Positions 7,385 through 15,824 of a DNA stretch of 54,188 nucleotides are shown here, piece by piece (the stretch's first letter is position 1; each line of letters starts with the position of its first letter). Both the position numbers and the translations under genes were made by a program. The DNA is from a virus. Below the pieces are notes generated by a model. It had not been told where the DNA came from. It ran no database searches and was given only the letters and a program-made list of their open reading frames with translations. The DNA is taken from the IMG/VR virus record IMGVR_UViG_3300032770_000026, positions 1 to 54,188 of that record; one strand, written 5' to 3'.

Positions 7385-7864
7385 ATGGCAAAGCACAAAT
7401 ATATTGAAACGCCTGAAAAAATGTGGGAATTATTCGAAGCTTATCGAAATGAGATAAAAGGTAATCCTATTGAGATCGTCGAACAAAAAAAGGGTACGTT
7501 AGTTATTCCGAAAAGTTTTGAAGGGAATATAAGTGAGCTTTTTCAATCAACAATAAATTTACCCCAGCAACGGCCTTTAACTATGGAAGGTTTTCTTAAT
7601 TACTTAGACGATAATGATATAATTTCAGATGCAACGGATTATTTTGAAAATAAAAACAATAGTTATGAAAAATATCTCCGTATCTGTAAACGCATAAAGA
7701 GAGTTATAAGGCAAGACCAAATAGAAGGTGGTATGGCTGGCATTTATAACCCTTCAATTACTCAGCGTTTAAACGGACTCACAGAAAAAACCGACATTAT
7801 GTCCGGTGGTCAACCTCTCCAAAGGACCATTATAAAGTGGGGTGATACAACATTAGAAGTATGA
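7385..7864 (+). CDS. Terminase small subunit-like protein
   Basis: A 159-residue protein overlapping the large-terminase ATG by four bases. The N-terminus (HKYIETPEKMWELFEAYR) and the C-terminus (NPSITQRLNGLTEKTDI) fit the DNA-recognition small subunits of Bacteroidota phages. The C-terminal NP..TQR.NGL..K feature recurs in this group. It would select phage DNA for packaging. The call rests mainly on these motifs and adjacency to the large subunit. Confidence 0.78.
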   Translation: MAKHKYIETPEKMWELFEAYRNEIKGNPIEIVEQKKGTLVIPKSFEGNISELFQSTINLPQQRPLTMEGFLNYLDDNDIISDATDYFENKNNSYEKYLRICKRIKRVIRQDQIEGGMAGIYNPSITQRLNGLTEKTDIMSGGQPLQRTIIKWGDTTLEV

Positions 7865-9267
7865 TCTATGAGTTTACTCCTAAACAATTAGAGGCTTTCG
7901 AGGCCTTACAATCAGAAAAATATAATTTTATTCTATATGGTGGCGCAATCCGAGGCGGAAAATCCGTTTGGGGTTTGTGTTCGTTAATTGTGTTATGTGA
8001 AATATTCCCAGGTTCCAGATGGTGTGTAGTTAGAGAAAATACAGACCGTTTAAGAACAACCACAATACCTTCGTTTCTTAAAATAAGCCCAAAAGGTAAA
8101 TTAAGACAAAATCCTTATGAATATTATCATTGGAATGGATCTACAATTCTTTTTAAAGGTGAAAACATTCAAAAAGACCCTGATTTAGATTCATTCAAAG
8201 GCTTAGAAGTGAATGGATTTCTATTTGAGGAAATAAACGAATGTCAAAAGGTTACTTTATATAAAGGATTTGAGAGGGCCGGATCATGGATTATTCCAAA
8301 TGCAAAAGTAAGGCCAAATCCTATTATACTTGCAACGTGTAATCCTACGAACGGTTGGGTTAAAGATTTGATTTATATTCCTTGGAGAAAAGGGGAATTA
8401 CCGGATAAGTGGATTTATATACCTGCTTTGATAACTGATAATCCACATATTCCACCCGAATATATTGAGAACTTAAAAAACTTGCCACGTTATGAATATG
8501 AAGTTTTTGTGGAAGGCAGTTGGGATGTTCAATTAAAAACCGGAGGTGAATTCTTAAAGGGATTTGAACCTGAAACACATATTAGACCATTAAAGTATGA
8601 TCCTGATTCAATTATTCATATCTCAATAGATTCAAACGTCGATCCTTATATTGCTGTGACTTGCTGGCAGCTTATAAAAGTGAATGATATTTGGGAAATA
8701 AGACAAATTCATGAACTTCCTGCAAGTGATCCATATAATACAGCCCGTAAAGCAGGGGATCAAGTTGGGTGGTGGCTTAGGCAAATAGGTTATAATCAAC
8801 GGGTGTTTATGAACGGCGACCGATCAACGAAAAATCGCAATAATATTGATGATGACAAACGTTCTTTTTATCAAATATTTGTTGATTCAATTAAAAGGCA
8901 GGGATTTGCAATTGAAGATAAGTTTTTGGACCATGCCCCTTCAGTATCACTCATAGGCGACTTTGTGAATGCAATATTTGATGGTACACTTAAATTTGCA
9001 AAGATTATAATTAACGAAAGTTGCAAGAAATCTATTAATGATTATATTGAAACTAAACAGGATAAGGACGGAAGTATACTTAAAAAGTTAGTTGTAAATC
9101 CAAAGACTAAAGTTAGTTACCAGGAGCACGGACACCTCACGGACACATTAAAGGATTTTATTGTACAGGCTTTTTATGAAGAGTTTACGCAGTTTGTAGA
9201 GAGGTTTAAAAAGCTTAAACCCGGCGGGACCAAAATCATCCCTCAAAGATCAAAGATTACGTTTTAA
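7861..9267 (+). CDS. terL: Terminase large subunit
   Basis: A 468-residue DNA-packaging motor. The ATPase Walker A is GGAIRGGKS (residues 27-35), the Walker B-like strand is GFLFEEINE (near residue 120), and ILATCNPTN is the coupling motif. The C-terminal nuclease half begins at HISIDSNVDPY (near residue 253), with further acidic residues in the FMNGDRST and HLTDTLKD regions. The length is normal for the family. It cuts concatemeric DNA and translocates it into the prohead through the portal. Its last 18 bases overlap a minus-strand gene. Confidence 0.93.
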   Translation: MIYEFTPKQLEAFEALQSEKYNFILYGGAIRGGKSVWGLCSLIVLCEIFPGSRWCVVRENTDRLRTTTIPSFLKISPKGKLRQNPYEYYHWNGSTILFKGENIQKDPDLDSFKGLEVNGFLFEEINECQKVTLYKGFERAGSWIIPNAKVRPNPIILATCNPTNGWVKDLIYIPWRKGELPDKWIYIPALITDNPHIPPEYIENLKNLPRYEYEVFVEGSWDVQLKTGGEFLKGFEPETHIRPLKYDPDSIIHISIDSNVDPYIAVTCWQLIKVNDIWEIRQIHELPASDPYNTARKAGDQVGWWLRQIGYNQRVFMNGDRSTKNRNNIDDDKRSFYQIFVDSIKRQGFAIEDKFLDHAPSVSLIGDFVNAIFDGTLKFAKIIINESCKKSINDYIETKQDKDGSILKKLVVNPKTKVSYQEHGHLTDTLKDFIVQAFYEEFTQFVERFKKLKPGGTKIIPQRSKITF

Positions 9268-9462
9268 GAAAGCTTGTGAATATCGTTTTTGTTTTTCAAT
9301 CTTATTTATTCTGCTTACAATAACTTTATCAGAAATATATAAATCAGTTTTGCGCAAATAACTTGTAATTGTATGATAATTAAATCCTGACACTTTTGAT
9401 AATGCCTTTATTCCGGTTGCTGCAAAACTTAATTTTGTATCTAAATCTATCAGTATATACAT
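9250..9462 (-). CDS. Small basic putative DNA-binding protein, minus strand
   Basis: 70 residues from ATG at 9462 (the frame extends to a TTG at 9474). It reads MYILIDLDTKLSFAATGIKA, then a helix-turn-helix-like stretch LSKVSGFNYHTITSYLRKT and a lysine-rich end. It is transcribed against the flanking head genes and sits just left of late promoter P1, whose palindrome begins 30 bases upstream of its start. It may be a regulator or moron. Overlap with the terminase end lowers confidence slightly. Confidence 0.6.
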   Translation of the reverse strand: MYILIDLDTKLSFAATGIKALSKVSGFNYHTITSYLRKTDLYISDKVIVSRINKIEKQKRYSQAFLKRNL

Positions 9463-9491
9463 TGTACTTGTCAAGATGGATGTATTTTACA

Positions 9492-9539
9492 TGACATACA
9501 AATGTATGCAATTTAACTAACTTTTACAACCTATTTTTG
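9492..9539 (+). promoter_or_regulatory. Late promoter P1 (palindrome plus TATTTTTG)
   Basis: GACATACAAATGTATGCAAT at 9493-9512 contains CATAC-AAAT-GTATG dyad symmetry. Exactly 19 bases later comes TATTTTTG (9532-9539), a Bacteroidota -7 box. The same element with the same spacing recurs at 16441 and 33134. No canonical -33 TTG is present at the right distance, so an activator probably binds the palindrome. It drives the connector, portal and MuF genes. Confidence 0.7.
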
Positions 9540-9554
9540 TATAAAGTTTTAACA

Positions 9555-10625
9555 ATGGCAATTACCAAAGATCAGCTTACGCAGCTTAATTTTGGGTATC
9601 TTACAGGGCAAGACTTAGTACAGTTTTGTCCGACTCAGCTTCTTACCTCAATATACGAAAAATATCCTGCTCTTTTGCAAGCTGGCGTAGATATGGCCTT
9701 AGATGAACTCAAGGGTGCTTTGTGTAATCGTTACGATATTGATTCGGAAATTTACAACGCAAATCAATCATTTAAAAATCAAACAGGCGAAATAACTATT
9801 TCGATTGCAGCCGGGACCTACGTAAGCCGAATTTATTTCAATTGGATAGACCAGCTTCAAATAATCTTGCAAGATGCTGCAAACAACGGTATGCAAATGC
9901 CAAGAGATAATTCTCCGACTATTACAATCGGTACAACATTAGACGGCGAAGAAATAATGCCTTCTCAGCAAATCAATGAAGGATCGGTTATATGGATTAA
10001 TAAAATATTCACATCAGCAACGACTTTATATTTAAACATCGTAGGAGGTAATGTCGATATTGATTTATCGGCCAACAGTGGAGTTATTACTCCGCCTATA
10101 ACTGTTGTTGAGTTACTCAACCAAACAGGTGCTTTTACTTTAGTCTTACCGGCTAATACTTATGTTTATCAAATATTTGCCAACATTCTTTTAAGTACGC
10201 CTTCGATAAAGATAGGCACAACAGCCGGGGCAAATGATGTGGCACATTTAACCCTTGTTGCTAATGCTACTTTAACACTTTTAACTCAATATTTTACCAA
10301 TGCAACAACTTTGTATTTTACCGTTACAAGTGGGTCTGTGAATTTAAGACTAGACGAAGGCTTAAACTTTGTCGCCCCAACTCCGATTGTCTCAACAAGC
10401 AAACGAGATAACTATTTTGTTAAAGTGGCTGCTTTATATTCAATCAGAAATATTCTTGGTTCAACGGCTGCGGACAATAAAAAACTCTTATCTGATTTCG
10501 AATGGGCAATGACGCAGGTCGATTTAGTTTTAGACCGACTTAGAAGTTTTAAAATAAGAACAGCGCCTTCTCCTTTAAGAAGTAGTAACGAATTAGTTAA
10601 ATCATCATTTAGAACACTAGGATAA
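9555..10625 (+). CDS. Head-tail connector protein with two inserted beta domains
   Basis: ATG at 9555 is preferred because the upstream TTG (9537) lies inside the promoter box. The first ~70 residues (ITKDQLTQLNFGYLTGQDLV) and the last ~80 (VKVAALYSIRNILG...) resemble the two halves of a short all-helical connector of the DUF1320 type. Between them are two related beta-rich units starting NQTGEITISIAAGTYV and NQTGAFTLVLPANTYV. The same unit forms most of the small virion protein at 28984. It ends directly at the portal start. It probably joins portal to tail; the beta units are likely surface decorations. Confidence 0.7.
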   Translation: MAITKDQLTQLNFGYLTGQDLVQFCPTQLLTSIYEKYPALLQAGVDMALDELKGALCNRYDIDSEIYNANQSFKNQTGEITISIAAGTYVSRIYFNWIDQLQIILQDAANNGMQMPRDNSPTITIGTTLDGEEIMPSQQINEGSVIWINKIFTSATTLYLNIVGGNVDIDLSANSGVITPPITVVELLNQTGAFTLVLPANTYVYQIFANILLSTPSIKIGTTAGANDVAHLTLVANATLTLLTQYFTNATTLYFTVTSGSVNLRLDEGLNFVAPTPIVSTSKRDNYFVKVAALYSIRNILGSTAADNKKLLSDFEWAMTQVDLVLDRLRSFKIRTAPSPLRSSNELVKSSFRTLG

Positions 10626-12083
10626 ATGCCAGCATCACAAGCACGGAAAGCAGCAAGAGCACATTTACAAGCTGAATGGCAAGCAAAATTAGCCATCGGA
10701 GGCGGAGGCTATGGACAAGGCAATAAAGTTTCAAAGCCTGCTACGGGTACTCAACCCGGAGTTAATCCGTTTATTATTCCTAAGCAATCTGGTCTTAACT
10801 ACACAACCCAGATGTTCCCAAACAACTATTATGTTGAATGGGATTTATCATCTTGGAGGGCAGCTTGCGACCAAGCTATTAAAATGGGATTTCCGGTTAG
10901 TTACGCTGCTTTAACGAGTTGGGTTTACGAGTGTAGCCCTTTCGTGCAATCTTTATTCAATGCTTTAGGCTATGGATTAACTGAGATTCCTGTTTATGTA
11001 ACAGATATGAAGGGTAATAAGATGACCGATATCACAACAGAAGTTTGTGATAAAAAATGGTTCATGGAATTACGTAAGGAGATTTTATTCTCAAGATTTT
11101 GGGGGTTTACCGGAATAAACTTCGATCCAATAAATAATAAGGTTTACAAATATCCAATGCAACAGATTGACCCTATCAATAGACTTTTAAGGCAATCAAC
11201 GTATAATTTTTCCGATGGTATAGACTTTTTTAAAACACCCAATCTTTTATTTGTTCAGCCTTCGACTAATTATGAAGAGTTTCTCGGATGGATGCAGCCT
11301 ATAACCAGGATGTTTATTCAGCAAAATATGAATTCAATGAACTGGATTCAGGCTGGAAGAAGATTAGCGTTTCCACTTCTTTCCGTTCAATACCCTGCAA
11401 GCGATAACGCTATTGATTCTGTAAATAATCTTATAAATGATTATCGGGCTGAGGCTGAAAATTATGTTGCTAATCTTGATCCTTCTAAAGCCCTTATTAC
11501 GCCTTACGTTATTGATCAAAATGGAAAAGTTCAGAGTGCGTTAGTTATTGATTCAAAAGACACTACCGCAAAAGCCGGGATGCATAAAATTTATCAGGAA
11601 TTCAATTCAGACGGTAAAAATGAAGTAAGAGAAATGATCCTCGGTGGAACCTTAACCGGGAATATTGGAGAATCTGGTGGATCTTACAATGCTGCCAAAG
11701 TCCACATGGGTAAACTTACTACTGTTATTACTGCATTAAATAATGAGGTGCTTTCAGTGTTTAATGATGAATCAGATTTTGCCCATAAATTACCTTTGTT
11801 TTATAAGGGATTTCCGAAAGAGTTTAAGTTTGACATTAATAGGACTAAGGAATTTGACATAACCGAAATCGAAAAACTTTCAAAGGCTGCTAGTGAAAAT
11901 AAATTACAACTGACTACTAAATTTTTTATCAAATATGGATTAGATGAAGAAGATATTCAAGAGGCTCCTAATCCTGCGCCAACAGGAGGTAGTTTTGACG
12001 ATGACGATACCGAAATGTCCGTTCAAATCGCCAAGCCTAAACGGTCTGTATTCGATACATTAAAAAAAAAAGAACTATACTGA
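10626..12083 (+). CDS. Portal protein (DUF935 / Mu gp29-like)
   Basis: A 485-residue portal of the Mu gp29/DUF935 type. Recognisable stretches are the Trp-rich clip region (WMQPITRMFIQQNMNSMNW), and EMILGGTLTGNIGESGGS followed by YNAAKVH, which correspond to the conserved GxTLTxxxG and KVH motifs. It forms the ring through which DNA enters the capsid. The gene ends with a run of ten A residues (12062-12071) ten bases before its stop; a -1 slip there would fuse it to the MuF protein. Confidence 0.88.
   Translation: MPASQARKAARAHLQAEWQAKLAIGGGGYGQGNKVSKPATGTQPGVNPFIIPKQSGLNYTTQMFPNNYYVEWDLSSWRAACDQAIKMGFPVSYAALTSWVYECSPFVQSLFNALGYGLTEIPVYVTDMKGNKMTDITTEVCDKKWFMELRKEILFSRFWGFTGINFDPINNKVYKYPMQQIDPINRLLRQSTYNFSDGIDFFKTPNLLFVQPSTNYEEFLGWMQPITRMFIQQNMNSMNWIQAGRRLAFPLLSVQYPASDNAIDSVNNLINDYRAEAENYVANLDPSKALITPYVIDQNGKVQSALVIDSKDTTAKAGMHKIYQEFNSDGKNEVREMILGGTLTGNIGESGGSYNAAKVHMGKLTTVITALNNEVLSVFNDESDFAHKLPLFYKGFPKEFKFDINRTKEFDITEIEKLSKAASENKLQLTTKFFIKYGLDEEDIQEAPNPAPTGGSFDDDDTEMSVQIAKPKRSVFDTLKKKELY
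12062..12071 (+). other. A10 run, possible -1 frameshift joining portal to MuF protein
   Basis: The portal reading frame crosses TTAAAAAAAAAAGAAC. Slipping back one base at the run enters the frame of the MuF gene, which is open upstream to 12041 but has no ATG, GTG or TTG before 12203. The result would be a portal-MuF fusion. A non-canonical ATT start at 12083 or a homopolymer sequencing error are alternatives. Confidence 0.4.
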
Positions 12084-12202
12084 TTGGTAGAGAATACGTT
12101 CATTTAAAAGTTAAGCCCAAACAAATAATAGCTCAACCTCTCAAGGTAAACAAAATAGAATTTGTTTATCGTAACCCGGCTAAAACCGTTATAGATAAGG
12201 AT

Positions 12203-13591
12203 ATGTATAAGGCTTATAATCATGCCTTTTATAGTGAACTCATAAATAATACTTCAATTAAGACAACTTACGAAGCCTTCGGGGACACAGCTTGGCATGA
12301 GCGATATATGCTTAATGCTTATCAATTTTCAGCCGCCAAAGATTTAAGCGAAACCAAAGCTTTGCAAGAATTAGTTTTTCAATCAGAGGGATTTAAGGAT
12401 TTCAAAGAAAAAGCAAGCGAGATAAGCGATATATTTAATGATCAGTGGCTCCGGGTTGAGATGGATGTCTGCAAGCGTAATACTGTTATGGCCGAATCAT
12501 TTAGAAAAATAGAAGAAACGAAGGATTTATATCCTTACTGGATTTATAAAACGGAAAATGATGATAGGGTAAGGGATGAACATGCTGCTTTAGAAGGTAT
12601 CGTTTTTAGGGTTGGCGATCCTGAAGGAGATAATGTCTATCCTCAAAATGATTGGAATTGTAGATGTCATGGTGAACCTGTTGACGATCAATATTTGAAA
12701 GAAGAAAATAAACAAGTTTCAAAAGGAGAAGATTATCTTAATGAAAAAGATCCAGAATCAGGGAAGCCCTATGTTAATGAAAATTTTAGATTTAATCAAT
12801 TTCATCAAGGCGCAATGCCAAATAATAGCAGTTATTCAGAAGTTTTAAGTAGTGCGAATAAAGGGAATGCCGAATTATTTGATATGCCTGCAATTCCCGA
12901 ATTAGGTAAAATGGAGGAATTGTTAACTACTCCAATAGACATGAGTAAAATCAACAATTATGAGCTATATGATATTGACGGAGACGTAGGAAAATCAAGG
13001 AAAGGAATATCACTTTTTAATAGGATTTCTAATAAAGATTTTGTATCTTTAGGTGGAGATACTCCTGATTCTGACCTAATTATAAAGAAAATTGAAACAG
13101 GAACAATGTCTCAAAATGACCTTCGTATTGCTATTAAAACAGATAAATACGAAAGTCTTGTAACAGTTTCTAAATATGGCAATAACTTAAGTTTTGACAT
13201 TGACCATGTTGATGTTTTTGAAACAGGATCAGGATTAGGCGCTAAAATGTTTGCTAATATGTTGGACGCTGCTGAAAAAAATGGGTTTGAGAATATAGAA
13301 TTAAGGGCAGCGAAAGGAATCCATGACGGCAAAACTTATAACGGGTATTATACTTGGGCTCGTTTTGGGTTTGAGTTAAGAAATGATCAACAAAAAGTCT
13401 ATTTTCTTAACCTGGTAAAGACAAAAGGAGAAACAGCAACCATAAGGAATGCTAAAACGCTTCAAGAGTTAATGAGAACTAAAGAAGGCCAGATATTTTG
13501 GAAAGAAAACGGGTTTGATTACCTGGGTTCTTTTAACATAAAGAAAGACAAAAATTACTTTTTAGACTATTATAACCATAAATTTAAATAA
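12203..13591 (+). CDS. MuF minor head protein with C-terminal GNAT-like effector domain
   Basis: 462 residues from the first ATG; the coding-like frame extends upstream to 12041 without a standard start. The MuF head-morphogenesis domain shows WIYKTENDDRVRDEHAALEG and PQNDWNCRCHGEPV near residues 115-160, the family hallmark. The last ~220 residues are unrelated to head assembly. They contain a stretch like an acetyltransferase cofactor loop (GSGLGAKMFANMLDAAEKNG) followed by NIELRAAKG and YTWARFGFEL. MuF proteins often carry toxin or enzyme domains at this position, packaged with the DNA. The acetyltransferase identity is by pattern only. Confidence 0.78.
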   Translation: MYKAYNHAFYSELINNTSIKTTYEAFGDTAWHERYMLNAYQFSAAKDLSETKALQELVFQSEGFKDFKEKASEISDIFNDQWLRVEMDVCKRNTVMAESFRKIEETKDLYPYWIYKTENDDRVRDEHAALEGIVFRVGDPEGDNVYPQNDWNCRCHGEPVDDQYLKEENKQVSKGEDYLNEKDPESGKPYVNENFRFNQFHQGAMPNNSSYSEVLSSANKGNAELFDMPAIPELGKMEELLTTPIDMSKINNYELYDIDGDVGKSRKGISLFNRISNKDFVSLGGDTPDSDLIIKKIETGTMSQNDLRIAIKTDKYESLVTVSKYGNNLSFDIDHVDVFETGSGLGAKMFANMLDAAEKNGFENIELRAAKGIHDGKTYNGYYTWARFGFELRNDQQKVYFLNLVKTKGETATIRNAKTLQELMRTKEGQIFWKENGFDYLGSFNIKKDKNYFLDYYNHKFK

Positions 13592-13732
13592 ATGGATATT
13601 CCGACTTTTGAAGAAAATAATCATCTTTGGATTGAGGAAGGGTATAAACGAAGTAAAGAATTAGGGGATGCTCGAAAAAAGGATATTGAGCAAAAAAAAG
13701 TCCCTGAAATACCCCTTGAGGAGGTAGAATAG
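13592..13732 (+). CDS. Small acidic helical protein, 46 aa
   Basis: Starts directly after the MuF stop and reads MDIPTFEENNHLWIEEGYKR with a charged helical tail ending IPLEEVE. It is the last gene before the non-coding repeat at 13733. No family is recognised; possibly a small partner of the MuF effector. Confidence 0.6.
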   Translation: MDIPTFEENNHLWIEEGYKRSKELGDARKKDIEQKKVPEIPLEEVE

Positions 13733-13768
13733 ACAAGACTTTAAAGAGGCTATATCCCTTTATACGCT

Positions 13769-13790
13769 TGTGGATAAAACTTTATGCACA
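13769..13790. promoter_or_regulatory. Two facing DnaA-box matches
   Basis: TGTGGATAA (13769-13777) is the exact complement of the DnaA box TTATCCACA. TTATGCACA (13782-13790) matches the relaxed box TTATNCACA. They lie 4 bases apart in opposite orientation. The phage encodes a DnaA domain IV protein that could read them. The boxes are not conserved in the second copy of the repeat. Confidence 0.5.
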
Positions 13791-13946
13791 AATGCCCATG
13801 AAGGTAAAAAATAACACCTTCTCCAGAAGCATAAGTATTTGATTGCTAATAATATATAAAACAAGGGTAAAAATGATTTTATTAAATACATCAAAAATAC
13901 TTAACATATTGATTATCAGCATCTCTAGTTTAGGAATAAATTATAT

Positions 13947-13960
13947 AAGTTACGTAACTT
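13947..13960. promoter_or_regulatory. Operator-like palindrome O1
   Basis: AAGTTACGTAACTT is a perfect 14-bp palindrome ending one base before the ATG at 13962. Its right half is part of TAACTTTA, which resembles a -7 box (TAnnTTTG). The same palindrome occurs twice at 32793-32883. Binding there would block transcription or translation start of the nuclease-like gene. Confidence 0.65.
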
Positions 13961-13961
13961 T

Positions 13962-14354
13962 ATGAAGGGATTAAATGATACTAAACCAAAGATGCAGGAA
14001 TTGCTTGTCTTGGTTGACGAATGGCAAAGAACATATCATTTCGACAAGGGAATTATAGTTTTTCAGAACAAAGAAAATTTAACTAACATCCGATTCAACA
14101 ACAATAGTTTTCACGAAATAGCAAAGCATACCAGGGGGGTTGAAAATTTACCTGAAGCTTTGATGCGGCCCGACGAGATTTGGAGCTATTGGGATGATCC
14201 AAAGAAACAATTAAGCGTAAGACGTAATTACATATTGTTAGGAAGTAATGGCAACTATGTTGTTAAAACTAAGGATGGCATAGTAATAAATGCTATATTT
14301 GTAGTTGATAGTTTGATAGATAGATTCAGAAAAGGGCTTTTAATTATAAGATGA
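13962..14354 (+). CDS. PBECR-type nuclease-like protein (barnase/EndoU/colicin/RelE-like)
   Basis: A 130-residue protein with features of the phage-Barnase-EndoU-ColicinE5/D-RelE (PBECR) group: HEIAKHTRGVENLPEALMRP, then DEIWSYWDDPKK, YILLGSNGNYVV and VINAIFVVDS. These domains normally form the C-terminus of MuF-type head proteins; here it is a separate gene one kb after MuF. If O1 contains the -7 box, translation may begin at the ATG at 13992 instead. It overlaps the next gene by ATGA. It is likely an RNA- or DNA-cleaving effector under tight control. Confidence 0.68.
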   Translation: MKGLNDTKPKMQELLVLVDEWQRTYHFDKGIIVFQNKENLTNIRFNNNSFHEIAKHTRGVENLPEALMRPDEIWSYWDDPKKQLSVRRNYILLGSNGNYVVKTKDGIVINAIFVVDSLIDRFRKGLLIIR

Positions 14355-14947
14355 AAACAATAACTGATCTTTTACGCGACATAACGACCAAATATTCTGA
14401 AATGCAGAAGTTAAAACAGAATATGCCTCGTATTATTGGTGTTGAATCGGTTAAGGTATTAAAAGAGAACTTTAAAAAACAAGGTTACGATTCTGGCACA
14501 GGCTTTACAGCATGGAAGAAACGCAGCAAAGCAACTGATACGGCTTATGATTATAACAGAACTTCCAGCTACAGGACGCCAAAGCTTCACAAAAAATCAA
14601 AATACAAAAATCCCTATAAGGGATCGGTTGTTTCTTCAAAACGTCCTATCATGGTTCAAACTGGAAACACAAGGGACGCGCTTAATTTCCAAGCAAACGG
14701 GAATAAAACAATTATTGGGATATTTCCAAGAATTGTGATGATAGGAGGTAAATCTCATGATGCTTTTGCTCATGCTAAGATATTAAATGAAGGTGGGACG
14801 GGGACATGGGGAAGGCATTCTACTAAAATACCTAAGAGACAGTTTATGCCGCGCCCTCAAGATCCACCCAATCAGGCAATCTTAAATCAAGTAAAGAAGA
14901 AATATTTTTTTGAATTGGATAAATTTATGGCTGATTGGAAAAAATAA
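14351..14947 (+). CDS. Phage virion morphogenesis / tail completion protein (Mu gpG-like)
   Basis: A 198-residue basic protein with the pattern of the phage virion morphogenesis family: ESVKVLKENFKKQGYDSGTG, FTAWKKR, PIMVQTGNTRDAL and ILNEGGTG, ending RQFMPRPQDPP. It likely acts at the head-tail interface. Position between MuF/effector genes and tail terminator genes agrees with Mu-like order. Confidence 0.82.
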   Translation: MKTITDLLRDITTKYSEMQKLKQNMPRIIGVESVKVLKENFKKQGYDSGTGFTAWKKRSKATDTAYDYNRTSSYRTPKLHKKSKYKNPYKGSVVSSKRPIMVQTGNTRDALNFQANGNKTIIGIFPRIVMIGGKSHDAFAHAKILNEGGTGTWGRHSTKIPKRQFMPRPQDPPNQAILNQVKKKYFFELDKFMADWKK

Positions 14948-14953
14948 AATATT

Positions 14954-15124
14954 ATGACAGAACTTGAAATACAAAAACGATTACGCAAACAAGATGTTTG
15001 GATTGATTGTAATCAATGCCAAGGAACAGGATATGTTTATAAATGTGAATGTTCAGAATGTAAGGGCACTGGTAAAGTAAGGAAACCTCAGCCTCACAGA
15101 AACTTTAAAAAAGTATTATTATGA
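14954..15124 (+). CDS. DnaJ-type zinc-finger protein, 56 aa
   Basis: The product carries CNQCQGTGYVYKCECSECKG, two CxxCxGxG-like units as in the cysteine-rich domain of DnaJ, and a basic tail. It lies between two tail genes and shares ATGA with the next. It may help fold a virion protein, but only the zinc motif is visible. Confidence 0.68.
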   Translation: MTELEIQKRLRKQDVWIDCNQCQGTGYVYKCECSECKGTGKVRKPQPHRNFKKVLL

Positions 15125-15288
15125 AAGACGAGGAATTATTAAAAGATTTATTTAATACTTTGACTGACTTTAAAGAAAATGGAACATTTTTTATATCTGC
15201 AATTGAATTAGATATGTTCTATGATGGTGAGGAATTTGAAAAAAAATTAGATAAATTACTTGAAAGAATTAAAAAAGAAATATTATGA
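15121..15288 (+). CDS. Small acidic protein, 55 aa
   Basis: Begins MKDEELLKDLFNTLTDFKEN and ends with a lysine-rich helix. Both ends overlap neighbouring genes through ATGA junctions, supporting co-translation. No domain is recognised. Confidence 0.62.
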   Translation: MKDEELLKDLFNTLTDFKENGTFFISAIELDMFYDGEEFEKKLDKLLERIKKEIL

Positions 15289-15824
15289 AAATTACCGGAG
15301 CTATCATAAACGCACTTATGAAGGAATTAAAATATTTATTCTTTGACCGTGAAGGAACTGTGATTCTTGACACTGAATTAAAAGACGATATGTCTTATAA
15401 TTTTCCTTTGTGCATACTTGAAATTCCCGAAGCCGGAGAATCGGCAAGATTGCCAGGCAACGGCGTAACCCGTTTAGACTATGACTTTGCATTAAGAGTT
15501 TATAATTATGAACCAAACGCTTATAATGAAGATGACGATAGTTATTCAGTTACTCTTTTGGATATAATCGACATTGTACGAGTTCATTTTGAAAATGAAA
15601 CATGGATAACTCAAGAGATGATAAATCTTACCACAAATTATGCGTTCAGGTTAACTTTTGGAGGCATAAACAGAGTTGAACCATTGCAGGATGAAGAAAA
15701 ACTTATCATGGGATATAGATTAACATTTAACACAATAGCAGTTGACCAAGAGACAGATTCAACAACTGATATGACAGTAACAGCAGCAACAGAAACAGGA
15801 ACGATAGTATTTAAAGATAATTAA
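15285..15824 (+). CDS. Tail terminator-like protein
   Basis: A 179-residue protein with IINALMKELKYLFFDREGTV, a central RLDYDFALRVYNYEPNAYN, and a C-terminal MGYRLTFNTIAVD. This arrangement fits small tail-terminator/completion proteins that follow the gpG-like gene in Mu-like phages. The last 30 residues are Thr-rich. The family is inferred from shape and order only. Confidence 0.6.
   Translation: MKITGAIINALMKELKYLFFDREGTVILDTELKDDMSYNFPLCILEIPEAGESARLPGNGVTRLDYDFALRVYNYEPNAYNEDDDSYSVTLLDIIDIVRVHFENETWITQEMINLTTNYAFRLTFGGINRVEPLQDEEKLIMGYRLTFNTIAVDQETDSTTDMTVTAATETGTIVFKDN

Larger units (their letters stand above)
13733..13966 (+). repeat. Copy A of ~230-bp inverted intergenic repeat
   Basis: This non-coding stretch is similar to the reverse complement of 32866-33096. 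Similarity begins at ACAAG, passes through ACAAATGCC and CTTCTCCAGAAG, and becomes nearly exact over the last ~80 bases. These run from ATCAAAAA through AACATATTGATTATCA and CTAGTTTAGGAATAAATT to AAGTTACGTAACTTTATGA. It holds two DnaA-box-like sites and a perfect 14-bp palindrome directly before the nuclease-like gene. It is probably a regulatory leader; a non-coding RNA cannot be excluded. Confidence 0.7.
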
